DNA from: Macrostomum hystrix
Taxonomy: Eukaryota > Platyhelminthes > Macrostomidae
DNA length: 64,000 bases
NCBI GenBank assembly: GCA_950097015.1
Contig: CATNEN010000005.1
Span: 4,641,501-4,705,500, forward strand
Direction: 5' to 3'
Below, piece by piece: positions 1 to 19,379 of the stretch. Position 1 is the first letter of the stretch; each line of letters opens with the position of its first letter. A model generated the notes under the pieces. It was not told the origin of the DNA. It did not search any database and worked only from the letters and a program-made list of their open reading frames with translations. The translations under genes and the position numbers were made by a program.

Positions 1-3000
1 TCAGCCAAATCTCCCGGCTCCTATCAGGTGTTAGCCCTGTTCCTGAGGCACCGGGCCTGCGTTGATGGCGCCAACTTCTTTCAGGTGAGTCTGCTGGCTT
101 CTGTTCTATCAGTGGATTTTTAACACTGTTTTATTTGTGGGTTATAAATGCCAAGATGGGTTTAAAGTGGGGTTGTAAGGTGTAAAATTTGTGTGGTAGG
201 TGTTAAATCTAGGTTTTAGGTGTCCAAATTGGGTTGGTGGGTATGAAATTGGGGTGGTAGATGTTAAATTGGGGTGGTGGGTATTAAATTGGGGTTGTGG
301 GTTTTAAATTGGGGTGGGGGTGTTAATTGGGGTGGTGGTTATTATATTAGGGTTTTGGGTGTTAAATTTGGGCTAGTGGGTGTTAAATTGGGGTGGTGGG
401 TATTAAATTGGGGTTGTGGGTCTTAAATTGGTGTGGTGGGTGTTAAATTGGGGTGGTGGGTGTTAAATTTGGGGTGGTGGGTATTAAATTTGGGGTGGTG
501 GGTGCTAAATTTGGGCAGTGGCTATCGCAGCTCTCAGGCCTATCCGGTATCCACACTGTCAGGACCCGCCCCATCAGCTGCACAAGTCCTACAAGTCGGT
601 GACCTATTTACACCTGCTCACTAGCCTGGCCCTAGACTACGCCCGTTCCTGTTATTCGCCATACGCTCGCGAGCGAGTAGAAACTTCCGAACTAATTGGA
701 AATCGTCTAGTCCAGACTCGAGCCGCCGACCTTCTCTGCAATCTAGTCGCGTGCGCCGCCTCGGGCGACTCGCCTGAAGCTGCTCGACAACTTCGAGACA
801 ATCGACTCCAATTGGGACGCCTGTCACTGCACTGCCTGTGCTCAGCATTGGCCGCCTGCTACAGTCACTGGACTGTGGATTCGCACGTGTTCTCGGCCAA
901 GATTGTGCAGTTTAATGAGGCCGGAGTTGACTGGCTAGCTAGATCTGCCCATGTGAAATCATTGGCCAGACTGACTCTGCGGCTGCTGGCTCTCATGCGG
1001 CCTGGTCCTGTTGCCGCTGCTGGCGGCGGAGGGGAGGCTGGCAAACAGGCTGCTGCTGCCGCTGCCGCTGCAAATGGAGTTAGTGATTTCGTCTATCAGG
1101 TTGGTTGAAAACTATTTACTCATTTTGTCATGTTTTCTGTCCACTGTTATGACCATTGAATCTAAGCTGATCTTCTTTCTGGTCATAGTTTCAGTCATCG
1201 AATCCAATCGGATCATTATTTCAGTCATAAAATACAATCTAATCATACTTTCGGTCATCGAATCCAGTCTGTTCATACCTTCGGTCATTGACTCCAATCT
1301 GGTCATTTTTTCGGTCATCGAATCCAACCGGGTTATAGTTTCTATCATCAAATCCAGTCTGGTCATTGTCTGGCTACTTAACATAATCTAGTCATGCTCA
1401 TTGGTACTACAATGACATTCCTAATCTGGACATTCTATATTGGTTGTCGGCCTAACCCCGTATTCCCATCTCCCAATTTTCCACAGGACCGTCTGCCACT
1501 CTCAGGCCAGCCCTTGCTTATGCTGGCCCTCCGCCTTGGCCTTGGCCCGGCCTCCCTCAACGGTGGCGACCACGTGACCTGGTACGGCTTCGTGTCGGAT
1601 CTGCTGCCGCACTGCGCCGGATCTCATCTTGGCCAGGTAACTAAAATATATACGTTATGTCCATTTTTGTCTTTTTCTATACACATCGGAAAAGTTTTTA
1701 TATTCATAAGTTTTACTTCGACCAACTACTGTCAGCAAAAGATGGACGATAATTATATATGGTAGTTTTTCTTTTTTATATCAATCTATAGGCTAATGGA
1801 TATGGCACATGTCTTGCAATCTAGAGGTCAGGAGTTCGAGTCCAAAATGAAAAAAGTTTTTTTCCTATATCACAGCTGCAAGATAAGCGCGGCGCTTCTT
1901 AAGGCTTCTTCCAATGAGATTTTACAACCAATCGAACTGAAACAATTCGAAAATGAATATTCTTTCTCTATAACAAATCGATTGTGTTTGGTTTGAGATT
2001 CGAACCCGTGACCTCTCAGTCCTTTGTTCTCAGCTGTCAACATTTTTACAAAAAAAATCTATGCCGTATTAAGCCTACTAGAATTAGTAAGCACGAACTA
2101 TTTTCACCCTTGACCAGGTTGTAACCCTCACAACCGGCTGTCTGTGCGACACATTGTCGATTCGCGAGACCCCAGCTCCGCCAGATCTGCAGCCGATGGC
2201 CCTGACCTGCCTGTACGTCGTTCTAGACCGCGCTCTGCGAGCCAGAGATGTCAGCGCGCATCGCTGCCTACCCAGACTGCTGCCATGCCTGCTGCGCTAT
2301 CCAACCAAACAGGGTCCGGTTCGACGCATCCTGCACCTCATTGTGTCCGAAGATTTGAATCTATTGCTGACTGCCGCTGCCACTGCTAAGCTGCAAGAGG
2401 ACAATGGCTTTGTTGAAGCACTCATGGATCTGGTGCCGTTGAGGGAGCTGCTAATTGCTTGCAAAACTAATCAGGCTGCTCTTATGCCTACTGTTTGCGT
2501 TGCGAAGCGAATGGAATCTAGGGCTTTGGCCAGGTGAGAAACTGAATAACAATTCATTCAACTCAGATGAATAGATTAGCTATCCCTTAAATCGATAAAT
2601 TGGCAATCAATTCTCTCTTAAATAGATAGATTAGCGATCCACTCTCCCAGATGAATAGATTAGCAATCCATTCTATCCTACTCGAATAGATTAGCAATCC
2701 ATTTTATCCTACTCGAATAGATTAGCAATCCAATTTATCCTACTCTAATAGATTAGCAATCCATTTTATCCTACTCTAATAGATTAGCAATCCATTCTAT
2801 CCTACTCGAATAGATTAGCAATCCATTATCTCTAACTCGAATAGATTAGCAATCCATTCTCTCTAACTCGAATAGACTAGCAATCCATTCTATCATACTC
2901 GAATAGATTAGCAATCCATTCTATCCTACTCGAATAGATTAGCAATCCATTCTATCCGACTCGAATAGATTAGCAATCCATTCTATCCTACTCGAATAGA

Positions 3001-6000
3001 TTAGCAATCCATTCTATCCGACTCGAAAAGATTAGCAATCCATTCTATCCGACTCGAATAGATTAGCAATCCATTCTATCCTACTCGAATAGATTAGCAA
3101 TCCATTATCTCTAACTCGAATAGATTAGCAATCCATTCTATCCGACTCGAATAGATTAGCAATCCATTCTATCCGACTCGAATAGATTAGCAATCCATTC
3201 TATCCTACTCGAATAGATTAGCAATCCATTCTATCCTACTCGAATAGACTAGCAATCCATTCTATCCTACTCGAATAGATTAGCAATCCATTCTCTCTAA
3301 CTCGAATAGACTAGCAATCCATTCTCTCTAACTCGAATAGACTAGCAATCCATTCTATCCTACTCGAATAGATTAGCAATCCATTCTATCCGACTCGAAT
3401 AGATTAGCAATCCATTCTATCCGACTCGAATAGATTAGCAATCCATTCTATCCTACTCGAATAGATTAGCAATCCATTATCTCTAACTCGAATAGATTAG
3501 CAATCCATTCTATCAGACTCGAATAGATTAGCAATCCATTCTATCCGACTCGAATAGATTAGCAATCCATTCTATCCTACTCGAATAGATTAGCAATCCA
3601 TTCTATCCTACTCGAATAGATTAGCAATCCATTCTATCCTACTCGAATAGATTAGCAATCCATTCTATCCTACTCGAATAGACTAGCAATCCATTCTATC
3701 CTACTCGAATAGACTAGCAATCCATTCTATCCTACTCGAATAGATTAGCAATCCATTCTCTCTAACTCGAATAGACTAGCAATCCATTCTCTCTAACTCG
3801 AATAGACTAGCAATCCATTCTCTCTAACTCGAATAGACTAGCAATCCATTCTATCCTACTCGAATAGATTAGCAATCCATTCTATCCGACTCGAATAGAT
3901 TAGCAATCCATTCTATCCGACTCGAATAGATTAGCAATCCATTCTATCCTACTCGAATAGACTAGCAATCCATTCTATCCTACTCGAATAGATTAGCAAT
4001 CCATTCTCTCTAACTCGAATAGACTAGCAATCCATTCTCTCTAACTCGAATAGACTAGCAATCCATTCTATCCTACTCGAATAGACTAGCAATCCATTCT
4101 ATCCTACTCGAATAGACTAGCAATCCATTCTATCCTACTCGAATAGACTAGCCATCCATTCTTTTCTACTCGAATAGACTAGCAATCCATTCTATTCTAC
4201 TCGAATAGACTAGCAATCCATTCTATCCTACTCGAATAGACTAGCAATCCATTCTATCCTACTCGAATAGACTAGCAATCCATTCTATCCTACTCGAATA
4301 GACTAGCAATCCATTCTATCCTACTCGAATAGACTAGCAATCCATTCTATCCTACTCGAATAGACTAGCAATCCATTCTATCCTACTCGAATAGACTAGC
4401 AATCCATTCTATCCTACTCGAATAGACTAGCAATCCATTCTGTCATACTCGAATAGACTAGCAATCCATTCTCTCTAACTCGAATAGACTAGCAATCCAT
4501 TCTATCCTACTCGAATAGACTAGCAATCCATTCTATCCTACTCGAATAGACTAGCAATCCATTCTATCCTACTCGAATAGACTAGCAATCCATTCTATCC
4601 TACTCGAATAGACTAGCAATCCATTCTATCCTACTCGAATAGACTAGCAATCCATTCTATCCTACTCGAATAGACTAGCAATCCATTCTATCCTACTCGA
4701 ATAGACTAGCAATCCATTCTATCCTACTCGAATAGACTAGCAATCCATTCTATCCTACTCGAATAGACTAGCAATCCATTCTATCCTACTCGAATAGACT
4801 AGCAATCCATTCTATCCTACTCGAATAGACTAGCAATCCATTCTATCCTACTCGAATAGACTAGCAATCCATTCTATCATACTCGAATAGACTAGCAATC
4901 CTTTCCATCATTCTGGTTTTCAGCCACTCCACCGAGCTGCAGGCTGTGCTGCGAGAAAGTCTTCCAGGCTCCCGTTCCGAAGTTCCATTCCTTCAGCTGG
5001 AACTATTTCACGCTTTCCTGCTGGCGCTGAAAGATTCGGACCGTGATTCTCGAGGCCGTCGAGATCTTCAAGACCTAGCCGGTGTTCTCGTAGCGTCGGT
5101 GTTAACAATCCTCGGCAGCACAGCCGAGCGTCAGAGCTGGTTTCGTGTCAGCGTCGCCTGCACAGAAGAAGAGGTCGCTTATAGTAGTCGAGCTGCTCGC
5201 CTACTAGAGCAGGCCATGTTCCTGCTATTGGATCACGTGTTCGGGCCGAATGGCGATCGAGCCGAGGGCCTCCTAACCGGGCCCGTTCTGCGGGCAGCGC
5301 TGCCGCATCTCAAGCTGAAACCGCACCCAGCCGTGTTTGACGCCTGCAGCGGCCTGTTGAGAGAATTGTCGCGAAAAGAGTACACTAGAAGGTCGTGGAA
5401 GAAGGAAGTCAGCGATCTGCTGCTTGAATCGACCTTCTTCAAGATGCCCCTAGCAACACTGCGCTGCTGGGTGGACATTGTCGATAATCTGATGGCTACG
5501 GAGTTTAAACAGGCGTTTAGGGATATTTTTCCTAGGTAAGGACAATAATTGTTTGTTTCTATTTAGAGTGCCGGATTGCAAAATCGCACCCTATTTTAAC
5601 TCGATCTTCAAGGCCTAATCTTTTTCTTTACATTTCTCCCCGTAGAATAATCAATAAAATTTATCTGTATGAAACTTATTTGTATTATTGATTATAAACT
5701 TGAAATTATATTTTTTTACATGTTTCGATTTTTTGGAATAGCGGTTCTAAATCCATTCCATTGAGGATTATCGATTCCAAAATCCATTCCATTGAGGATT
5801 ATCGATTTAAAAATCTTTTCTATTAAGGATTATCGATTAAAAAATATTTTCCATTCAGGATTATGAAATTTGAAGTCCTTTTCATTGAGGATTATCGATT
5901 TTAAAGTTCATTTCATTAAGGCTTATCGATTTTAAAGTTCATTTCATTGAGGCTTATCGATTTTAAAGTTCATTTCATTGAGGCTTATCGATTTTAAAGT

Positions 6001-9000
6001 TCATTTCATTGAGGATGATCGATTTCAGCAATCTTTTCCATTCAGGATTATCGATTTTAAAGTCCATTCCATTGAGGATTATCGAATTCAAAATCCTTTC
6101 CAATGGGGATTATCGATTTCTATCCTATAATTCTATCAGGATTTTCTATTTTAAAGTCCATTCCATTAAGGATTATCGATTTCTAAATCCATTCCATTAA
6201 GGATTATCGATTTCTAAATCCATTCCATTGAGGATTATCGATTCCAAAATCCATTCCATTGAGGATTATCGATTTAAAAATCTTTTCTATTAAGGATTAT
6301 CGATTTAAAAAATATTTTCCATTCAGGATTATGAAATTTGAAGTCCTTTTCATTGAGGATTATCGATTTTAAAGTTCATTTCATTGAGGCTTATCGATTT
6401 TAAAGTTCATTTCATTGAGGCTTATCGATTTTAAAGTTCATTTCATTGAGGATGATCGATTTCAGCAATCTTTTCCATTCAGGATTATCGATTTTAAAGT
6501 CCATTCCATTGAGGATTATCGAATTCAAAATCCTTTCCAATGGGGATTATCGATTTCTATCCTATAATTCTATCAGGATTTTCTATTTTAAAGTCCATTC
6601 CATTAAGGATTATCGATTTCTAAATCCATTCCATTAAGGATTATCGATTTCTAAATCCATTCCATTAAGGATTATCGATTTCTAAATCCATTCCATTGAG
6701 GATTATCGATTTAAAAATCTTTTCTATTAAGGATTATCGATTTAAAAAATATTTTCCATTCAGGATTATGAAATTTGAAGTCCTTTTCATTGAGGATTAT
6801 CGATTTTAAAGTTCATTTCATTGAGGCTTATCGATTTTAAAGTTCATTTCATTGAGGCTTATCGATTTTAAAGTTCATTTCATTGAGGATGATCGATTTC
6901 AGCAATCTTTTCCATTCAGGATTATCGATTTTAAAGTCCATTCCATTGAGGATTATCGAATTCAAAATCCTTTCCAATGGGGATTATCGATTTCTATCCT
7001 ATAATTCTATCAGGATTTTCTATTTTAAAGTCCATTCCATTAAGGATTATCGATTTCTAAATCCATTCCATTAAGGATTATCGATTTCTAAATCCATTCC
7101 ATTAAGGATTATCGATTTCTAAATCCATTCCATTAAGGATTATCGATTTCTAAATCCATTCCATTAAGGATTATCGATTTCTAAATCCATTCCATTAAGG
7201 ATTATCGATTTCTAAATCCATTCCATTAAGGATTATCGATTCCAAAAGCCATTCCATTAAGGATTGTCGGTTTCAAAATCTTTTCGACTAAGAAATATCG
7301 ATTTCAAATTCCGTTCCATTTAGGATTGTCCATTTGAAAATCCTTTCGATTTAGTGTTATCAGTTTCTAAATGCTTTCCATTCTATTACAAAATGTTTCC
7401 AGGCTGACAGTATCAACTACAACTAATCCGTTCTCAAGTCGCGATCAAGAATGGGATCAACGTTCGGCCATGGTGAAACGTTTAGCATTTTTGATTTATT
7501 GCGGCGAACCAGACCAGTACCTGCCCCAGCTGCAGGATGTGGTGGCCTATCTAACTGAGAATCTGAGAGTTTCAACAGCCGGCCACCTCCATGCCGCTGT
7601 TATGCTCTGCTTCAGAGTAATGCTGCTCAGAATTAGCGCTCCTAGCCTGGCTCCTCTCTGGTGAGCGACTCCGGGATCTAGAGGATGATAGGATGAGAGA
7701 AATGGGAAGAGGATGAGAGGAGGGCAGGAATGGGAAGAAGATGAGAAGAGGGCAGGAATGGGAAGAGGATGAGAGGAGGGCAGAAATGGGAAGAGGATGA
7801 GAGGAGGGCAGAAATGGGAAGAGGATGAGAAGAGGGCAGGAATGGGAAGAAGATGAGAAGAGGGCAGGAATGGGAAGAGGATGAGAGGAGGGCAGAAATG
7901 GGAAGAGGATGAGAGGAGGGCAGAAATGGGAAGAGGATGAGAGGAGGGCAGAAATGGGAAGAGGATGAGAGGAGGGCAGAAATGGGAAGAGGATGAGAGG
8001 AGGGCAGAAATGGGAAGAGGATGAGAGGAGGGCAGAAATGGGAAGAGGATGAGAGGAGGGCAGAAATGGGAAGAAGATGAGAAGAGGGCAGGAATGGGAA
8101 GAGGATGAGAGGAGGGCAGAAATGGGAAGAGGATGAGAGGAGGGCAGAAATGGGAAGAGGATGAGAGGAGGGCAGAAATGGGAAGAGGATGAGAGGAGGG
8201 CAGAAATGGGAAGAGGATGAGAGGAGGGCAGAAATGGGAAGAGGATGAGAGGAGGGCAGAAATGGGAAGAGGATGAGAGGAGGGCAGAAATGGGAAGAGG
8301 ATGAGAGGAGGGCAGAAATGGGAAGAGGATGAGAGGAGGGCAGAAATGGGAAGAGGATGAGAGGAGGGCAGAAATGGGAAGAGGATGAGAGGAGGGCAGA
8401 AATGGGAAGAGGATGAGAGGAGGGCAGAAATGGGAAGAGGATGAGAGGAGGGCAGAAATGGGAAGAGGATGAGAGGAGGGCAGGAATGGGAAGAGGATGA
8501 CAGGAATGGGAAGAAGATGAGAAGAGGGCAGGAATGGGAACAGGATGAGAGGAGGGCAGGAATGGGAAGAGGATGAGATGATGACAGGAGGAGAGCAGGT
8601 TGAGCAGCTGTGCTCATCCATCCGCAGGTACGTATTCGTGCCGGAGATCTATTCAGCCCTGTGGCAGCTGGAGCAGGAGGCGGAGCCGCATCGTCTGCCG
8701 CAGTCTCGCCTGGATCTGTACCTGGCCGTATTCAAACTGCTCGACGCCTGCGTCCAACTCGACGAGTCGCAGGCCGCCATGTTTCACGCCTACAAATGGA
8801 GCCTGGTTGGCGATCCGGAAGACGCCGCCCCGGTTACTTCTTCCGCATCCGGCGGCATCGCTGTATTCTCGCCTCTAGTTAATCGAGTCTGTCGTCGATT
8901 GTGCCAGTTGCTAAGCAAGGCTGAAAACGGCTTTGCTCAGAGCAATAATAATACTTCTAATGCGAATATGCCTCAGCAGCCGGTTCATTCGTGTTGTCAA

Positions 9001-9231
9001 AGGCTGAATTTGACTCGACTGGAATCTCTGTTGGAACTGCTGCCATTCCTTGTGGCTTTTGTTGACCGCTACGATCTGGGCAGACCTGCCCGACTGCTCT
9101 CCGCTGGCCAGCCTATGGACCCGACTGCGGCCTGTGTGGCTGCTGACCAGCTGCCCTGCTCGCTGCACAGCTGCGACACCACTGCTCAGCGAGAGGAACT
9201 CCTGCTCATGGACTTCATGGAGCCCGCTTAA
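1..9231 (+). CDS. dop1: DOP1/Dopey family protein, C-terminal part (7 exons, 5' end outside window)
   Basis: DOP1 proteins are large peripheral proteins of Golgi/endosome membranes that work with MON2 in retrograde traffic. Exons: 1-84, 563-1099, 1487-1636, 2118-2533, 4924-5535, 7403-7660, 8628-9231. Every junction has GT/AG, and phases run 0,0,0,2,2,2, so the frame stays open for 886 codons to TAA at 9229-9231. The recognisable DOP1 C-terminal stretches are in order: GNRLVQTRAADLL in exon 2; a stretch ending WVDIVDNLMATEFKQAF in exon 5; MVKRLAFLIYCGEPDQY and CFRVMLLRISAPSLAPLW in exon 6; LDLYLAVFKLLDACVQL in exon 7. Animal DOP1 is usually over 2,000 residues, so roughly the first 1,400-1,500 lie upstream of the window. 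Exon 2 holds a short Ala-rich run (about 1051-1075). Introns 1, 2, 4, 5 and 6 are mostly tandem repeats. The family call comes from memory of DOP1A/DOP1B; exon ends follow splice consensus and were not confirmed with a transcript. Confidence 0.85.
196..515. repeat. G/T-rich ~20-bp minisatellite in DOP1 intron 1
   Basis: Degenerate tandem units built on TTAAATTGGGGTGGTGGGTG fill most of intron 1 (85-562). The array stops about 45 bases before the chosen acceptor at 561-562. The sense strand is markedly G-rich with clustered GGGG and GGTGG runs. Confidence 0.85.
1184..1395. repeat. ~30-bp minisatellite in DOP1 intron 2
   Basis: About seven diverged 30-bp units share TTCGGTCATCGAATCCAATC followed by a GGTCAT-type segment. 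The array lies inside intron 2 (1100-1486). It is open in both strands by chance of unit length and is not coding. Confidence 0.8.
1791..1850 (+). mobile_element. tRNA-Arg-like SINE head or tRNA pseudogene
   Basis: GGCTAATGGATATGGCACA resembles a tRNA-Arg D-arm with box A, and GGAGTTCGAGTCC about 30 bases later matches box B. No matching acceptor stem closes a cloverleaf, so a SINE remnant or decayed tRNA is more likely than a functional gene. It lies in DOP1 intron 3 (1637-2117), on the gene's strand. Confidence 0.4.
1985..2035 (-). mobile_element. tRNA-like box B fragment, opposite strand
   Basis: On the minus strand GGGTTCGAATCTC is a good box B, preceded by a tRNA-like variable region. 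It faces the tRNA-like unit at 1791-1850 within the same intron. No convincing box A is present, so this is a partial remnant. Confidence 0.3.
2560..4915. repeat. 31-bp minisatellite filling DOP1 intron 4 (about 75 copies)
   Basis: Intron 4 (2534-4923) is almost wholly a 31-bp tandem array. Each unit contains TCGAATAGA, then TTAG or CTAG, then CAATCCATTC and a variable TATCCTA/TCTCTAA/TATCCGA tail. Units are very similar. The first units carry GATTAG, the middle is mixed, and from about 4070 onward essentially all carry GACTAG. The array ends within 10-20 bases of the acceptor at 4922-4923. Confidence 0.95.
5735..7375. repeat. ~30-bp minisatellite with 437-bp higher-order repeat in DOP1 intron 5
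   Basis: The array is built from units around GGATTATCGATTTCTAAATC and CATTCCATT. Near-identical blocks recur with a 437-bp period: the same segment begins near 6009, 6446 and 6883. This shows amplification of a multi-unit block rather than single-unit slippage. It fills intron 5 (5536-7402). Confidence 0.92.
7664..8590. repeat. 28-bp polypurine minisatellite in DOP1 intron 6 (about 32 copies)
   Basis: The unit contains GAGGATGAGAGGAGGGCAG followed by AAATGGGAA. The sense strand is almost entirely A and G. It begins a few bases after the donor at 7661 and runs to within about 40 bases of the acceptor at 8626-8627. Open frames of about 350 codons on the minus strand are only the consequence of stop-free purine repeats. 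Confidence 0.95.
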
Positions 9232-9304
9232 ATTTGCTAACACGACTGCTGGGCAAATAATTCGGTTGCTATGGTGATGATGCGACTGCCCCTTCTCATT
9301 TGTA

Positions 9305-9890
9305 TCTCACTTCCTACTCATTGTGTCTCACTGACTTCTCATTGTGTCTAACTGACTTCTCATTGTGTCTCACTGACTTCTCATTGTGTCTAACTGACTT
9401 CTCATTGTGTCTCACTGCCTTCTCATTGTGTCTCACTGACTTCTCATTGTGTCTCACTGCCTTCTCATTGTGTCTCACTGACTTCTCATTGTGTCTCACT
9501 GACTTCTCATTGTGTCTCACTGACTTCTCATTGTGTCTAACTGCCTTCTCGTTGTGTCTCACTGCCTTCTCATTGTGTCTCACTGCCTTCTCATTGTGTT
9601 TTACTGCCTTCTCACTGTGTCTAACTGCCTTCTCATTGTGTCTAACTGCCTTCTCATTGTGTCTCACTGCCTTCTCATTGTGTCTTACTGCCTTCTCATT
9701 GTGTCTAACTGCCTTCTCATTGTGTCTCACTGCCTTCTCACTGTGTCTAACTGACTTCTCATTGTGTCTCACTGCCTTCTCATTGTGTCTAACTGCCTTC
9801 TCATTGTGTCTAACTGACTTCTCATTGTGTCTAACTGACTTATCATTGTGTCTAACTGACTTCTCATTGTGTCTCACTGCCTTCTCATAC
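9305..9890. repeat. 21-bp minisatellite just after the DOP1 stop codon (about 28 copies)
   Basis: The unit is CTTCTCATTGTGTCTCACTG plus one base, with C/A alternation at two positions. It begins 75 bases after the DOP1 stop, so it probably lies in the 3' UTR or just beyond. A unit divisible by three leaves frames open on both strands; I do not treat them as genes. Confidence 0.93.
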
Positions 9891-10269
9891 ATGTAGTACA
9901 TGTAGTGTACTACTCACAACATATCGGCAGTAGTACGTTTCATATGATATTTCAGAAATGTTACAATGGACTGCTTTCTAAAAATTTGTTTACGTGTCCT
10001 ACTGTTGTTTACTCTGCTAACCTAAAGGAAAGAGAACAATTACTTTAAACTTAATTGGTGTTCTTTGTTTTTCTCCGATGTACAGTTCTTCGTTATATTA
10101 TTCTTATTTATTCGTGTATATTCCGAAACGTTTTTTCATTTATTCCTAAATTTTGCTAACTAATTTTGTGATCAATTGTTTTGACAAATTTTTCCTATTT
10201 TTGCTACAAAGTATATATGGTTAAATTATAATAATATTTCATAAAGCTATAGCCTAATATCTTATTGTA

Positions 10270-10680
10270 TGTTTAGGAATCTGCCTAAATCTTTCTAGGA
10301 ATCAGTCTAAATGATTTTTGGAATCAGCCCAAATGTTTCTCGGAATCAGCCCAAATGTTTCTAGGAATGAGCCCAGATTCTAGGAATCTGCCCAAAAAAA
10401 TTTGGAATCAGCCTTTTAGTTTCTAGTAATCGGTCTAAATGTTTCTAGGAATCAGCCTAAATGTTTCTAGGAATCAGCCTAGATGTTTTTATAAATCAGC
10501 CCAATTGTTTCTAGGAATCTGCCCAGATGTGTCTAGAAACCAACCTAATTGTATTGGAATCAGCCAAATGTGGCTAGAAATCTGCCCAGATGTGTCCAGG
10601 AATCTACCAAATGTTTTTAGGAATCAGCCCAAATAAGTCTTGGAATCAGTCCGAATTAGTCTAGGAATAAGCTCAGTATG
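10270..10680. repeat. ~22-bp diverged minisatellite
   Basis: Units based on AATGTTTCTAGGAATCAGCC repeat about 18 times with many substitutions. The array is intergenic and older-looking than the neighbouring ones. It contains the CTAGGAATC core seen in variant form in other arrays of the window. Confidence 0.8.
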
Positions 10681-12275
10681 TTGTTAGTTAAGTAAACTTA
10701 AAAAATTCTTCAGTTATTTTAAGTAGATAAAAGCATTGTGTTTGCGAAGTAAAGCTTAGAAATTGCATTGTCGAGATATTATAAAACCGTCATTATCTGA
10801 AGTAAATCTTTCTCAGAATTGCCTTCTACAATGAAGTTAATCGGGGATAAAGTGTTACGAATTGCCAATTGTATGATCCTATTCAAAGCTAAGCAAGTCT
10901 TCCCTCGGCACCATTTTCTTTCTGTGGAATTTCAAACATCAGTGGCTGCGCTTTTTTTATTCTTCGTGACCTTATGTTTCTACTTCCAGTAGGCTTGTTT
11001 GAAAAAAAGGTTATGAAATTGGTTTGTTTTCTTTCTAGAAAATTCCATAAGTATTGTGCTTAGTTTTTACACAGCCGGCGCATTTATCCGGTAGTTTCCT
11101 TTGTTGTTCAAAAATGAACCATTATAAACTATATCATCTTCGACGAATTGAACATTGAAAAAAATGACCTATAACTATTTTTTTGCTATCTGTCAGTCTC
11201 CAACGTACACAAACCCTTTCCGACTTCAAATTTTATTTTTTAGCTTATGTTTGCTCTGTTTTTTTTCAAGCCTTTTTTGTTTTCTGTTATCCGTTTATTA
11301 TAAAAAACTGCGATTGTTATATTTATATAGCCTGTTGTATCAATGACCCAATCCCTCAATTTTAGTTAGCTGGGCGCACGGGTCTATTTTCTGTATAATT
11401 TATATTCGCTTCTCTTTCTTAACATGCTGGAAATTAAAGTCTTTGAGTTTGCCCTGCGACCGTTGCAACCGAATGCTACGCTTTGATTGTCGTCGATGAT
11501 TCAAATTGTGTCACAGTTTAACTTGTCTTGCCCGAAAAAAAAGACTTTTGATTCCAGAATCAGCGGTACCTTTAAGGTGCTACAAAAATTTGTTCTTGCT
11601 TTATCTTGGCACAATATATTATAAATTTAAAGATACACACAGAAAGTAAATACAAAGCGGCTCTCACTCTAGCAAATGTGAATTTCGTTTGAATATTTTA
11701 ATCGGAACATGAAAACAACTATACTAACACATAAAGTTGTGTATGACAATATTCTCACAATCAGACTCTTTGTATTTAAATGGCACTATAGGCCGGCTGA
11801 CTAGATGGCTACTATACTAGTTAGATTTATCATAAAGCATTATTCCACTCAGCCAACGTCGTATCTCGCAAGTGCATTATTAGCCTTTGATAATTGTTTT
11901 CCAAAAAATGAAGTGTCCCGTCCTGCTTAAATCGGTCCTTGATCTGAACCTCTGGTTTAATTACATTCACGGTTAAAGCAAATTAAAACAAAATATAGTA
12001 CTTAATTGTTACTGCAAATTTTATATAACCCTTTTATGTCATGCTTTTTGTATATTATAAAATTTTAAACTTACACTAAAGTATTAAATTAAATAGATAT
12101 TTTTACTTTCTTGGAAAATCAGATATTTCAAAACTTTCTTTAAATTAGATTTTTCCTAGAAACGACAGCCTAAGCTTTGTCAATCTATTTCAACGTGTGT
12201 ATCCACTCAATTAGTAAATTACCTGTGCGAGCCTTTATTTTAAAAGAGTTTCTCAACTATATCATCCCCAAGGAT

Positions 12276-19339
<7,064 letters not shown>

Positions 19340-19379
19340 CCACAACTTTCTGAGCACAGTTTAAATAGGGATTTCAACT

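Larger units (their letters stand above)
9232..12275. other. DOP1-GCN5 intergenic region
   Basis: Apart from the arrays at 9305-9890 and 10270-10680, this AT-rich stretch shows no exon-like segment with family similarity, no clear AATAAA close to the DOP1 stop, and no recognisable promoter motif. The end of the DOP1 3' UTR and the GCN5 5' UTR should both lie here. Confidence 0.5.

Noticed and set aside
196-515. Telomere-like G-rich repeat
   Set aside because: The unit is about 20 bp and degenerate, bounded by exons on both sides, so it is not a telomeric repeat.
2560-4915. CRISPR-like regular spacing
   Set aside because: Units are contiguous, without unique spacers, in a eukaryotic intron; it is a minisatellite.
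7547-8621. Two minus-strand open frames of about 350 codons
   Set aside because: They are translations of the 28-bp purine array in two registers (Ser/Pro/Phe/Leu repeats), lie inside DOP1 intron 6 and have no family similarity.
9300-9901. 198- and 195-codon frames on both strands
   Set aside because: 21-bp array after the DOP1 stop; simultaneous openness on both strands is a repeat artefact.
12177-12275. N-terminal extension of GCN5 upstream of ATG 12276
   Set aside because: The frame stays open upstream but contains no ATG there and no PCAF-N similarity; it is more likely 5' UTR.
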